Assembly: GCF_011752565.1 (NCBI RefSeq)
Contig: NZ_VWXK01000010.1
Span: forward strand, 124,001-188,000
Length of the DNA stretch: 64,000 bases
Reading direction: 5' to 3'
From: Pantoea sp. Ap-967
GTDB taxonomy: Bacteria > Pseudomonadota > Gammaproteobacteria > Pseudomonadales > Pseudomonadaceae
Below the pieces are notes generated by a model. That model saw only the letters and a program-made list of their open reading frames with translations, made no database searches and was not told the origin of the DNA. This document shows, in pieces, positions 54,252 to 63,082 of the stretch; position 1 is the stretch's first letter, and each line of letters starts with the position of its first letter. The translations under genes and the position numbers were made by a program.

Positions 54252-54683
54252 TCAGCCCAGGCTTGGCAAAGGGCGACCGTTGGGCCCGTACAGGCGGTCG
54301 GCGGTGATGCGGTCGAGGAAATCGAGAATCTGCTGGTTGCCTTTGAGGCGCACACCCAGCGCCTCACCGTTCGCCCGGTTCAGGGCGCGGGCGCGCAGCG
54401 CCAGTTGCCGCAGGCGGCGCCAGGCGCCCAGGCAGTCGGCATCACGGGCCGCGCGCAGGGCACCCTCGCGCCCCGGCCCATAGCCAAGCTTGAGCTGCGC
54501 ACCGGCGCGCACCGCCTCCAGTTGCTCCAGGCGCAGCAACGCCGCCTGCTTGCCGGCCACCAGTTCGCGCAAGCGCTCGGCATCCACCCGGCCCTGGGCC
54601 AGGGCCAGGCGCTCTTGTTCCAGCAGTTGCAGCAGCAGCTCGACAGCGCGCTGCTGCACATCCAGATGCCTTTCCAGGCTCAT
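54252..54683 (-). CDS. flgN: Flagellar export chaperone FlgN
   Basis: This 143-residue helical protein (SLERHLDVQQRAVELLLQLLEQERLALAQGRVDAERL) is the chaperone for the hook-filament junction proteins FlgK and FlgL. The C-terminal helix carries NQQILDFLDRI. The ATG at 54683 has GGGGTG upstream. It follows flgM by 36 bases on the same strand; flgM-flgN next to flgA is the enterobacterial order. Confidence 0.85.
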   Translation of the reverse strand: MSLERHLDVQQRAVELLLQLLEQERLALAQGRVDAERLRELVAGKQAALLRLEQLEAVRAGAQLKLGYGPGREGALRAARDADCLGAWRRLRQLALRARALNRANGEALGVRLKGNQQILDFLDRITADRLYGPNGRPLPSLG

Positions 54684-54719
54684 AGGCACCCCACGCTCAG
54701 GCTCGGTACGCGCAAGCGT

Positions 54720-55016
54720 TCATGTTGGCTCGCTGCCGGCCATTTCCCGGATATCGGCAACCAGGCTGGTGTAGATGGCCTGGGCGTCGGTCTGCAGGCT
54801 GCCATCGGCAATCGACTGGCGCAGGGCCGCCACCTTTTCCAGGTCGACGTCCGCGGTCGCGTCGCTGCCTTGCAGGTCGCCGATGCGCGAAATCTGCACG
54901 GTTTCTTCGGCCAGGGCGTCCAGGTCTTGTGCGCCGACCCGGCTCGGATTGGTGCCGGCCAGGCTGCTATCGGTCGGGGGCAGAAGGCTGCTTGGCGGGG
55001 AGCTTATGATTTTCAC
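54720..55016 (-). CDS. flgM: Anti-sigma-28 factor FlgM
   Basis: This 98-residue protein binds and inhibits FliA (sigma-28) until the hook is complete, then leaves through the flagellar export channel. The N-terminal half is disordered and Ser/Pro-rich; the C-terminal half has the FlgM helices (DVDLEKVAALRQSIADGSLQTDAQAIYTSLV). The start codon is GTG. A sigma-28-like promoter lies just upstream, which fits its own regulation. Confidence 0.9.
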   Translation of the reverse strand: MKIISSPPSSLLPPTDSSLAGTNPSRVGAQDLDALAEETVQISRIGDLQGSDATADVDLEKVAALRQSIADGSLQTDAQAIYTSLVADIREMAGSEPT

Positions 55017-55047
55017 GATAGAGGCTTCGATGGCTGTGATTGCAACA

Positions 55048-55075
55048 CTATCGGCATCCGTGGGGGGCCACTTTT
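55048..55075 (-). promoter_or_regulatory. flgM: Sigma-28-like promoter of flgM
   Basis: On the minus strand AAAAGTGG-N12-GCCGATAG matches a FliA promoter, with an exact GCCGATA -10 element. The predicted transcript starts about 25 bases before the flgM GTG. Confidence 0.65.
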
Positions 55076-55117
55076 GCCCGTCGATAGGCTTTTGATGAAA
55101 AAATTTCGCAGGGCACG

Positions 55118-55807
55118 TCAGTAGCGCAGCAGCAGTTCGTTGCTGCCTATGACCTGGGCGTTGTAGGTTTTGCCATCGCCCCCCTGAACCCGCACGGTGC
55201 TGCCCAGGCCGCCGTTGTCCAGCGCCTTGCCCTCGCGGCTCAGGCTGAACCCGGCGCCCTGTGCCCGCAGCACCACGGGCCGGTTGCGCTCCACCAGCCA
55301 GCGCTCGCGCACGGCCTTGAGGGCGATCACCGCGCCGGCCTGCACGCCCCGCGCCGCCTGGCGGCCCAGCAGTTGCTCGGCGCGCAGGGCGCTGCCCTTG
55401 GGCAGATCCTGCAGCGGCCCGCGGCGGCTGATCAGCATGTTCGCCTGGATCACCTCGCCCACATCGATACGCCGGGCGCTGACCACATAGCTGCCGGACG
55501 CACCCACCATGACCTGCAAATACCCCAGCAACGCTTCATCGCCCGCGCAGCGCACGCCAAACGCCACGCGCCCCACCGGCAAGCTGCGCGGGTGCACCAA
55601 ATAGGGCAATGGCTGGCCGCAGCCAAGGATGCGCGCAGCCGGCTGGCCGAGTTCCAGCGCCGTCAGGCGGCTGCCCGCCGGCAGGCGCGGCTCCACCAGC
55701 TGGCGCACCCGTTGCTCCAGCAGGCCACCCTCGGCCCAGGCAAACCCGGCCTGCAGCAGGCACACCATCAGGGCCAGGGTTCGCGCATATCGGGCAGGTC
55801 CAGGCAT
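55118..55807 (-). CDS. flgA: Flagellar P-ring assembly chaperone FlgA
   Basis: This 229-residue periplasmic chaperone helps FlgI form the P ring. Residues 1-24 are a signal peptide (QAGFAWA). The SAF domain occupies about 105-165 (VSARRIDVGEVIQANMLISRRGPLQDLPKGSALRAEQLLGR) and the C-terminal beta part includes RVQGGDGKTYNAQVIG. It is divergent from flgB, with flgM-flgN downstream. Confidence 0.92.
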   Translation of the reverse strand: MPGPARYARTLALMVCLLQAGFAWAEGGLLEQRVRQLVEPRLPAGSRLTALELGQPAARILGCGQPLPYLVHPRSLPVGRVAFGVRCAGDEALLGYLQVMVGASGSYVVSARRIDVGEVIQANMLISRRGPLQDLPKGSALRAEQLLGRQAARGVQAGAVIALKAVRERWLVERNRPVVLRAQGAGFSLSREGKALDNGGLGSTVRVQGGDGKTYNAQVIGSNELLLRY

Positions 55808-55969
55808 CGCAAGCGCCTCTTGAAAAGGTTCAGGCGCAGCATTCTAGGCACCCCGGCCACAACGCAAAGCTCGAATTGCTCGCCAAATAGCGGTCTGTTC
55901 CAGCCTTTGCCCGGCGCCCCCGCCCACTACTCTGCAAGCCGTTCAACGAAAGGGCATGGGCCGCCAGGC

Positions 55970-56383
55970 ATGATCGACAAACTCGACAACGAGCTGCGTT
56001 TCCAGCAGGACGCCATGAGCTTGCGCGCGGAGCGCCAGCAGGTATTGGCCACCAACATCGCCAACGCCGACACGCCCAACTACCGCGCCCGTGACTTCGA
56101 CTTCGCCGCCGAACTGGCAAGTTCGCTGGGCGACGGCCGCCCGGCCAGCCGCGGCATGAGCCTTGCCACCACGTCCGACCGCCACCTGCAGGCCAGCAGC
56201 CACGCCAGCCGCGTCAGCGAGTTGCTGTACCGGGTGCCCGACCAGCCGAGCCTGGATGGCAACACCGTGGACATGGACCGCGAGCGCGCCCAGTTCGCCG
56301 ACAACAGCGTGCGCTACCAGGCCAGCCTGACCTTCCTCAGCAACCGCCTGCAATCGCTCAAGACCGCGATGCAATCCGAATAA
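55970..56383 (+). CDS. flgB: Flagellar proximal rod protein FlgB
   Basis: This 137-residue rod protein contains the N-terminal motif LATNIANADTPNYRARDFDFA and a C-terminal helix (VRYQASLTFLSNRLQSLKTAM). The ATG at 55970 has AAAGGG upstream. It is the first gene of flgBCDEFGHIJK. Length matches the enteric protein. Confidence 0.93.
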   Translation: MIDKLDNELRFQQDAMSLRAERQQVLATNIANADTPNYRARDFDFAAELASSLGDGRPASRGMSLATTSDRHLQASSHASRVSELLYRVPDQPSLDGNTVDMDRERAQFADNSVRYQASLTFLSNRLQSLKTAMQSE

Positions 56384-56398
56384 TCCGGGGAACAGCCC

Positions 56399-56806
56399 AT
56401 GCCGATGTTCAGCATTTTCGATATCGCAGGTTCCGCGCTCAGTGCCCAGTCCGAGCGCATGAACGTGACCGCCAGCAACCTGGCCAACGCCGACACCACC
56501 AGCGGCCCGGACAGCGAGGCCTACCGCGCGCGCCAGGTGGTGTTCGAAACCCAGTACCAGGACGGCAGCGACATCGGTGGCGTGCGCGTCAGCCAAGTGA
56601 TCGAGGACGGCTCGCCGATGCGCCAGGAGTACCGCCCCGGCGACCCGCTGGCCGACGAGTCGGGCTACGTGACCATGCCCAACGTCGAGCCGGTGGGCGA
56701 GATGGTCAACATGATTTCCGCCTCGCGCTCCTACCAGGCCAGCGTCGAAGTCATGGCCACCAGCAAAGAATTGATGCTCAAGACCCTGACCCTCGGCGAA
56801 GCCTGA
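56399..56806 (+). CDS. flgC: Flagellar proximal rod protein FlgC
   Basis: This 135-residue rod protein has [39 protein letters not shown] and the C-terminal [33 protein letters not shown]. It is as short as the E. coli protein and lacks the extra stretch I recall in the polar FlgC of P. aeruginosa. A second Met at residue 3 is an alternative start. Confidence 0.94.
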   Translation: MPMFSIFDIAGSALSAQSERMNVTASNLANADTTSGPDSEAYRARQVVFETQYQDGSDIGGVRVSQVIEDGSPMRQEYRPGDPLADESGYVTMPNVEPVGEMVNMISASRSYQASVEVMATSKELMLKTLTLGEA

Positions 56807-56808
56807 CC

Positions 56809-57480
56809 ATGACCAGCACCATTGCAAGTTCGGTCCTCTCGACCATGAACAGCTCCAGCAGCGACAACACCGCCTCCAGCGCCGAAGAGCTGCAGGACCA
56901 GTTCCTCACCCTGCTGACCACCCAGCTGCAGAACCAGGACCCAACCGACCCGCTGGACAACAGCGAGATGGTTACCCAGCTGGCGCAAATCAGCACCATC
57001 AGCAGCATCGAGGAAGTCACCAGCACCCTGGAAGGCATTTCCAGCCAGATCAGCGCCTCGGAAACCCTGCAGGCCTCGGCGCTGGTGGGCAACGGCGTGC
57101 TGATCGAGGGCAACACCATCCAGGTTGCCAGCGGCGTGGCCACCACCTTCGGCGTGACCCTGGGCAGCGATGCCGACGACGTCACCGTCAGCATCAAGGA
57201 CAGCAGCGGCAATGTCGTTGCCACCCTGGATGTGGGCGACATGAGCGCCGGCACCCAGACCCTGACCTGGGACGGCACCCAGGACGATGGCAGCACCGCC
57301 GCCGACGGCAGCTACACCTTCAGCGTCAGCGCCACCAGCGGCGACGACAGCGTCACCGCCACGGCCCTGAAGTACGCACTGGTCACCGGTGTGACCACCG
57401 ACAGCAACGACGAAGTGGCCCTGGACCTGGGCGGGGTCAACGACAACGTCGGCCTGGGCGACATCAAGCTGGTCCTCTGA
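56809..57480 (+). CDS. flgD: Flagellar hook cap / scaffolding protein FlgD
   Basis: This 223-residue protein caps the growing hook. It has the N-terminal core QFLTLLTTQLQNQDPTDPLDNSEMVTQLAQ and a C-terminal Ig-like/tudor region with TLTWDGTQDDGSTAADGSYTF. Its low-complexity Ser-rich N-terminus is typical. It starts 2 bases after the flgC stop. Confidence 0.94.
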   Translation: MTSTIASSVLSTMNSSSSDNTASSAEELQDQFLTLLTTQLQNQDPTDPLDNSEMVTQLAQISTISSIEEVTSTLEGISSQISASETLQASALVGNGVLIEGNTIQVASGVATTFGVTLGSDADDVTVSIKDSSGNVVATLDVGDMSAGTQTLTWDGTQDDGSTAADGSYTFSVSATSGDDSVTATALKYALVTGVTTDSNDEVALDLGGVNDNVGLGDIKLVL

Positions 57481-57502
57481 ACCCTGATCACGGAGAACAA
57501 CC

Positions 57503-58651
57503 ATGGGCTTTTCCCAAGCGCTGAGCGGCCTGAGCGCCGCATCCACTGACCTGGAAGTGGTCAGCAACAACATCTCCAACTCGCAGACCGTGGGGTTCAA
57601 GAGCTCGACGGTGCAGTTCGCCGACGTCTACTCCGGGGCCGATGTGGGCCTGGGTACCACGGTGTCCGGGGTGGTGCAGAACTTCGAGTCCGGCAGCCTG
57701 ACCACCACCGACAACAGCCTGGACCTGGCCATCAACGGCGAAGGCTTCTTCACCTTCACCGATGGCACCCAGACCGTCTACTCGCGCAACGGCCAGCTGA
57801 CCCTGACCTCCGACGGCTACCTGACCAACGCGGCCGGCGACAAGCTGCTGGGCGTCAACGGCGTGATCCAGATTCCCACCAGCGGCATGCAGGCCAGCGC
57901 CAGCAGCGAACTGGACGCGGAGCTGAACCTGGACGCCAGCGAAGACGTCATCACCGACACCTTCGACGCCACCGATTCGTCCACCTACTCCTATTCCACC
58001 ACCGCCACGGTGTACGACTCGCTCGGCATCAGCCACACCTCGACGCTGTACTTCAGCAAGACCGACGAGAATACCTGGGAAGTGCACACCGCCATTGATG
58101 GCAATGTGCTCAGCGAAAGCCAGACCGTCACCTTCAGCTCCAGCGGCCTGATCACCAGCGGCGAAACCGGCACCTACACCTACGACCCGGCCAACGGCGC
58201 CGCCGCAATGTCCATCGAGCTGGACCTGACCGGCACCACCCAGTTCGGCAACGACTCGGAAGTGTCGAGCATCGACCAGAACGGCTACACCTCCGGCAGC
58301 CTGGTCAGCTTCACCATCGACGACACCGGCACGGTGATCGCCACCTACTCCAACGACCAGACCCAGGAAATCGACCAGATCCAGCTGGCCACCTTCTCCA
58401 ACGAAAACGGCCTGAAGTCCAACGGCGACAACACCTGGCTGGCCACCACCGCCTCGGGCCAGGCCCTGCTGGGGGTGGCTGGCAGCGGCTCGCTGGGCTC
58501 GATCCTCAGCGGCACCACCGAGGACTCCAACGTCGACCTGACCGCCGAGCTGGTCAACCTGATCATCGCCCAGCGCACCTTCCAGGCCAACGCCAAGTCG
58601 GTGACCGCCCAGAGCGAAGTGCTGCAGCAAGCCGTGAACATCGGTTCCTGA
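57503..58651 (+). CDS. flgE: Flagellar hook protein FlgE
   Basis: This 382-residue hook subunit has an N-terminal D0 (GFSQALSGLSAASTDLEVVSNNISNSQTVGFKSS) and C-terminal D0 (LVNLIIAQRTFQANAKSVTAQSEVLQQAVNI). The outer domains (about 130-310) are rich in S, T and D. At 382 residues it is about enteric size (E. coli 402), shorter than the polar hook proteins I recall from Pseudomonas. Confidence 0.94.
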   Translation: MGFSQALSGLSAASTDLEVVSNNISNSQTVGFKSSTVQFADVYSGADVGLGTTVSGVVQNFESGSLTTTDNSLDLAINGEGFFTFTDGTQTVYSRNGQLTLTSDGYLTNAAGDKLLGVNGVIQIPTSGMQASASSELDAELNLDASEDVITDTFDATDSSTYSYSTTATVYDSLGISHTSTLYFSKTDENTWEVHTAIDGNVLSESQTVTFSSSGLITSGETGTYTYDPANGAAAMSIELDLTGTTQFGNDSEVSSIDQNGYTSGSLVSFTIDDTGTVIATYSNDQTQEIDQIQLATFSNENGLKSNGDNTWLATTASGQALLGVAGSGSLGSILSGTTEDSNVDLTAELVNLIIAQRTFQANAKSVTAQSEVLQQAVNIGS

Positions 58652-58655
58652 TGCC

Positions 58656-59411
58656 ATGGACCGGATGCTCTTCACCGCCATGAGCGGCGCCAACCAGGCC
58701 CTTGAGCAGCAGGCGGTGGTGGCCAACAACCTGGCCAACATCGTCACCCCAGGCTTTCGCGCGCAACTGGTGCAGATGGAGTCTTCGCCGGTGGCCGGCG
58801 AAGGCCTGCCGACCCGGGTTTCGGTGAGCGCCACCGGGGTTGGCGTGGACTGGAGCGAAGGCCCCATCACCCACACCGACCGCAACCTCGATGTGGCCCT
58901 GGGCCAGGACACCCTGCTGGCCGTGCAGGCCGACGACGGCAGCGAGGCCTACACCCGCCGGGGCGACCTGCAGGTAGACGGCAACGGCGCCATGACCGTC
59001 GCCGGCCGGCCGGTGATCGGAGACGGCGGCCCGATCAGCGTGCCGCTGGGCAGCGAAGTGACCCTGGGCAGCGACGGCACCATCAGCGTGCGCGAGCAGG
59101 GCATGGAGCCGCGCGGGCTCAGCCCGGTGGGCAAGCTCAAGCTGGTTTCGGCGCCGCCGGGCAGCCTGCAGGTAGGCACCGACGGCCTGTTCCGCACGCC
59201 TGCCGACGCCAATGGCGTCAGCCAGCCGCTGGCGGCCGACGACAGCCTGCGGGTCGCCCCCGGGGCGCTGGAGGGCAGCAACGTCAGCCCCACCGGCGCC
59301 ATGGTGGCGATGATCGACAACGCCCGCCGCTACGAAATGCAGATGAAGGCCATCAGCGCCGCCGACGAAAACGCCAAGGCCGCCAACGAACTGCTCGCCC
59401 TGCAGGGCTGA
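58656..59411 (+). CDS. flgF: Flagellar proximal rod protein FlgF
   Basis: This 251-residue rod protein has MDRMLFTAMSGANQALEQQAVVANNLAN and the C-terminal GAMVAMIDNARRYEMQMKAISAADEN motif. It begins four bases after flgE. Confidence 0.94.
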   Translation: MDRMLFTAMSGANQALEQQAVVANNLANIVTPGFRAQLVQMESSPVAGEGLPTRVSVSATGVGVDWSEGPITHTDRNLDVALGQDTLLAVQADDGSEAYTRRGDLQVDGNGAMTVAGRPVIGDGGPISVPLGSEVTLGSDGTISVREQGMEPRGLSPVGKLKLVSAPPGSLQVGTDGLFRTPADANGVSQPLAADDSLRVAPGALEGSNVSPTGAMVAMIDNARRYEMQMKAISAADENAKAANELLALQG

Positions 59412-59441
59412 GCCGGCACCGAATGAATAGGTAACCGATCG

Positions 59442-60224
59442 ATGATCAGATCACTGTGGACGGCCAAGACCGGCCTTGAAGCCCAGCAAGGGCAGCTCGA
59501 CGTCATCGCCAACAACCTGGCCAACGTCAGCACCAACGGCTTCAAGCGCTCGCGGGCGGTGTTCGAAGATCTCGTCTACCAGAACGTGCGCCAGCCAGGC
59601 GCCCAAAGCAGCACCGACACCCGCCTGCCGTCGGGCCTGCAGGTGGGCACCGGGGTGCGCCAGGTGGCCACCGAGCGCCTGCACACCCAGGGCAACCTGG
59701 AACAGACCAGCAGCTCCAAGGACCTGGCCATCAACGGCCTGGGCTTCTTCGAGGTGGACATGCCCGACGGCACCACCGCCTACACCCGCGACGGCAGCTT
59801 CCAGCTCGACGCCAACGGCGAGATGGTCAACTCCAACGGCTACAAGCTCACCGCCGGCATCACCATTCCGGCCAACGCCACCTCGATCAGCATCAGCACC
59901 GACGGCATCGTGTCGGTGACCCAGCCCAGCAGCAGCGCCTCGACCCAGGTCGGCCAGCTGAACCTGGCGCTGTTCGTCAACAACGCAGGCCTGCAGAGCA
60001 TCGGCCAGAACCTGTACCAGGAAACCGATGCATCCGGCTCGCCCACCGAAACCACGCCCGGCCTGAACGGCGGCGGCACGGTGAGCCAAGGCTACGTGGA
60101 AACGTCCAACGTCAACGTGGTGGAGGAAATGGTCGGCATGATCCAGACCCAGCGCGCCTACGAAATCAACAGCAAGGCCGTCGAAACCTCCGACGAAATG
60201 CTCCAGCGCCTGGCCCAGCTCTGA
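59442..60224 (+). CDS. flgG: Flagellar distal rod protein FlgG
   Basis: This 260-residue distal rod protein starts [20 protein letters not shown] and contains [46 protein letters not shown] and a C-terminal [27 protein letters not shown]. The match to the E. coli protein from memory is very close along the whole length. Its stop overlaps the flgH start. Confidence 0.95.
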   Translation: MIRSLWTAKTGLEAQQGQLDVIANNLANVSTNGFKRSRAVFEDLVYQNVRQPGAQSSTDTRLPSGLQVGTGVRQVATERLHTQGNLEQTSSSKDLAINGLGFFEVDMPDGTTAYTRDGSFQLDANGEMVNSNGYKLTAGITIPANATSISISTDGIVSVTQPSSSASTQVGQLNLALFVNNAGLQSIGQNLYQETDASGSPTETTPGLNGGGTVSQGYVETSNVNVVEEMVGMIQTQRAYEINSKAVETSDEMLQRLAQL

Positions 60225-60907
60225 TGCCCGGCCCCATGACATGGCGTGCGCCGTTGCAGGTTGCCGTGCTCGCCGCCGCCCTGGCGGCGTCCGGCTGCGC
60301 GGACCTGGTGCGCAAGCCAGTGGTGCCCGACGAGGCCATGGACCTGCCCACCCTGCCCTCGCGCCTGGCCAACGGCTCGATCTACCAGGGCCGGCACGTC
60401 TCCCAGCCATTGTTCGAGGACCGCCGCCCACGCATGGTTGGCGACACCCTGACCGTGGAGCTCAACGAGCAGGTCAGCGCCAGCAAGACCTCCTCGTCCA
60501 GTGCCGACCGCAGCGGCAGCCTGGGCCTGTCGTTCGCCACCACCTCCGCGCGCGACTCCCAGGTTGGCAGTTACGGCCTGTCGGCCTCCACCGACCACGC
60601 GTTCGCCGGCAGCGGCGGCTCGCGGGCGAACAACTCGTTCACCGGCACCATTTCGGTCACGGTGATGGAAGTGCTGGCCAACGGCAACCTGCGGGTGCGC
60701 GGCGACAAGCAGATCGCCATCAACCAGGGCACCGAATTCATCCGCTTCTCCGGCGTGGTCAACCCGCGCTCGATCACCGGCGACAACACCGTGTCGTCGA
60801 GCCAGGTGTCACTGGCGCGCATCGAGTACGTCGGCGAAGGCTACATCAACGAAGCGCAACGCATGGGCTGGGCGCAACGCATCCTGCTCAACCTGTCACC
60901 TTTCTAG
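60224..60907 (+). CDS. flgH: Flagellar L-ring lipoprotein FlgH
   Basis: This 227-residue outer-membrane lipoprotein has a signal peptide with lipobox AASGC (C25). Core motifs include GSIYQGRHVSQPLFEDRRPRMVGDTLTVELNE and NGNLRVRGDKQIAINQGTEFIRFSGVVNPRSI. Its ATG shares bases with the flgG TGA. A Met at residue 5 is an alternative start. Confidence 0.95.
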   Translation: MPGPMTWRAPLQVAVLAAALAASGCADLVRKPVVPDEAMDLPTLPSRLANGSIYQGRHVSQPLFEDRRPRMVGDTLTVELNEQVSASKTSSSSADRSGSLGLSFATTSARDSQVGSYGLSASTDHAFAGSGGSRANNSFTGTISVTVMEVLANGNLRVRGDKQIAINQGTEFIRFSGVVNPRSITGDNTVSSSQVSLARIEYVGEGYINEAQRMGWAQRILLNLSPF

Positions 60908-60917
60908 CGAGTGAACC

Positions 60918-62039
60918 ATGGCTGAGTCCATCCCGGGGCGCGTGCTGCGCCTGCTGCTCGCAGGCTTGGCCCTGCTGCTGGCCGGCACTGCCCAGGCCGA
61001 GCAGATCCGCGACATTGCCGACTTCGCCGGCATCCGCACCAACAACCTGGTCGGCTACGGCCTGGTGGTGGGCCTGGACGGCACCGGCGACCAGACCACC
61101 CAAAGCCCGTTCACCGAGCAGGGCCTGACCAACATGCTGTCGCAGCTGGGCCTGACCCTGCCGGCCAACGCCAACATGCAGATGCGCAACATCGCCGCGG
61201 TCATCGTCACCGCCGACCTGCCGCCGCTGACCCGCCCCGGCCAGCAGATCGACGTGGTCGTCTCCTCCATCGGCAACGCCCGCAGCCTGCGCGGCGGCAC
61301 CTTGCTGATGACGCCGCTCAAGGGCGCCGATGGCGATGTCTATGCCGTGGCCCAGGGCAACCTGCTGGTGGGTGGCGCCGGCGCCTCGGCCAACGGCAGC
61401 AGCGTGCAGATCAACCAGCTCGCCGGTGGCCGCATCAGCCGTGGCGCGGTAGTGGAACAAACGGTGCCGCTGAACCTGGGCAGCCAGCACGGCCTGCTCG
61501 AACTGCAGCTGCGCGAGCCGGACCCGGCCACCGCCCAGCGCGTGGTGTTCGCCATCAACAGCGAAATGCGCAGCACCGTGGCCTCGGCAGTGGACGGCGG
61601 GCTGGTGCAGGTGCAGGGGCCGTTGTCGGCCAACGAGCGGGTCAACTTCATGGCCCGCATCGACAGCCTCGACGTGCTGCCGATGCAGGCGCGGCCCAAG
61701 GTCATTCTCGACTCCCGTACCGGCTCGGTGGTGCTCAACGGCTCGGTGAAGCTGCTGCGCGCCGCCGTGGCCCACGGGGACCTGTCGGTGACCATCGACA
61801 CCACCAACAGTGTCAGCCAGCCGGGCGCCCTGAGCGGCGGGCAAACCGCCGCCACCGCCAACAGCAACATCTCCATCGAAACCCAGGCCCGCGCCCTGCG
61901 CGTGCTGGAAGGCAGCGCCGACTTGATGGACGTGGTCAAGGGCTTGAACGCCCTGGGCGCCACCCCGCAGGACCTGATGGTGATTCTGCAGGCGCTCAAG
62001 GCCGCAGGCTCCCTGCGCGCCGAACTGGAGATCATCTGA
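60918..62039 (+). CDS. flgI: Flagellar P-ring protein FlgI
   Basis: This 373-residue periplasmic ring protein has a signal peptide (about 1-27, LLAGTAQA). The conserved start of the mature chain is EQIRDIADFAGIRTNNLVGYGLVVGLDGTGDQT, and the C-terminal part has LNALGATPQDLMVILQALKAAGSLRAELEII. Its stop overlaps the flgJ start by one base. Confidence 0.95.
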   Translation: MAESIPGRVLRLLLAGLALLLAGTAQAEQIRDIADFAGIRTNNLVGYGLVVGLDGTGDQTTQSPFTEQGLTNMLSQLGLTLPANANMQMRNIAAVIVTADLPPLTRPGQQIDVVVSSIGNARSLRGGTLLMTPLKGADGDVYAVAQGNLLVGGAGASANGSSVQINQLAGGRISRGAVVEQTVPLNLGSQHGLLELQLREPDPATAQRVVFAINSEMRSTVASAVDGGLVQVQGPLSANERVNFMARIDSLDVLPMQARPKVILDSRTGSVVLNGSVKLLRAAVAHGDLSVTIDTTNSVSQPGALSGGQTAATANSNISIETQARALRVLEGSADLMDVVKGLNALGATPQDLMVILQALKAAGSLRAELEII

Positions 62040-62959
62040 TGAGCCTGGGCAATGGCAGTGCAGCTGGCTTTGCCATGGACGTGCAGGGCCTGCAGCGCCT
62101 GCGCAGCGAGGCCGGGCGCGATGGCGAAGCGGGCTTGAAGGAGGCCGCGCGGCAATTCGAGGCACTGTTCCTGCAGACCATGCTCAAGAGCATGCGCGAG
62201 GCGATTCCCAAATCGCAGCTGTCCAGCGACTCGCAAACCGAGCTGTACACCGAAATGCTCGACCAGCAATGGGCGCAAACCCTGGCCGGGCGTGGCATGG
62301 GCCTGGCCGACCAGCTGACCCGCAGCCTGACCGGCCACGTGCCCGGCAGCGGCAACGGCAACCTGCTCGACCAGGCGGTGGCCAGCAGCGACTCGCCGTT
62401 TGCTGGCCTCACCCGCCAGGCCCCGGCATTCGAGGCCTGGAAGCGCTATGAAGTGCGCCCCGGCAACCGCGAAAACGCCGACCACGTCGACGCCTTCGTC
62501 GCCCGCCTGGCCGACCCCGCGCAGCTCGCCGAGCGCCGCAGCGGCGTGCCTGCCGAGCTGATATTGGCCCAGGCGGCGCTGGAAACCGACTGGGGCCGGC
62601 GGCGCATCACCACGGCCAGCGGCGCCGACAGCCACAACCTGTTCGGCATCAAGGCCGGTGCTGGCTGGCAGGGTGAAACAGCCCAGGTGCAGACCACCGA
62701 GTACGTCGACGGCCAGGCGCAGAAACAAGTGGAGAGCTTCCGCGTGTACCCCAGTGCCCAGGCGGCGTTCGACGACTATGCACGGTTGATCCGCTCGCGG
62801 CCCGGCTACGCCGCGGCGCGCAATGCTGCCGACAGCACCCAGGCTGCCATTGCATTGCAGCAAGGCGGCTACGCCACCGACCCGCATTACGCCGACAAGT
62901 TGATTGGCGTGATGGCCACCATCGCCCGAGCGCCTAGCAGCCCCACGCAAGCCCCGTAG
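62039..62959 (+). CDS. flgJ: Bifunctional rod-cap / peptidoglycan hydrolase FlgJ
   Basis: This 306-residue protein has an N-terminal rod-scaffold domain (about 1-110, AARQFEALFLQTMLKSMREAIPKS) and a C-terminal glucosaminidase (about 150-305). The likely catalytic Glu is in QAALETDWGRR and the domain continues with SHNLFGIKAG and FRVYPSAQAAFDDYARL. Its size matches the enteric FlgJ (313), not the longer FlgJ of polar Pseudomonas flagella. Confidence 0.94.
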   Translation: MSLGNGSAAGFAMDVQGLQRLRSEAGRDGEAGLKEAARQFEALFLQTMLKSMREAIPKSQLSSDSQTELYTEMLDQQWAQTLAGRGMGLADQLTRSLTGHVPGSGNGNLLDQAVASSDSPFAGLTRQAPAFEAWKRYEVRPGNRENADHVDAFVARLADPAQLAERRSGVPAELILAQAALETDWGRRRITTASGADSHNLFGIKAGAGWQGETAQVQTTEYVDGQAQKQVESFRVYPSAQAAFDDYARLIRSRPGYAAARNAADSTQAAIALQQGGYATDPHYADKLIGVMATIARAPSSPTQAP

Positions 62960-63025
62960 GCGCGCGCAAAGCCGGCGATGCGGCGCTCGCCCTCACCGGC
63001 CAGGAAAATTCTGCCTCGCCTGGGG

Positions 63026-63053
63026 TCAAGATCCCCTCCCCCCAGGCCGATCT
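63026..63053 (+). promoter_or_regulatory. flgK: Sigma-28-like promoter of flgK
   Basis: TCAAGATC-N12-GCCGATCT has the FliA -35 and -10 elements with the same 12-base spacer as the flgM candidate. It lies about 30 bases before the flgK start, so flgK can be made late, separately from flgBCDEFGHIJ. Confidence 0.65.
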
Positions 63054-63082
63054 TGCGCAACATGTAGCCCAGGAGCTTTTCA

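Noticed and set aside
55808..55969. Sigma-54 promoter before flgB
   Set aside because: A GGCAC stretch exists but no GC doublet lies at the needed spacing. The flgB promoter type remains open.
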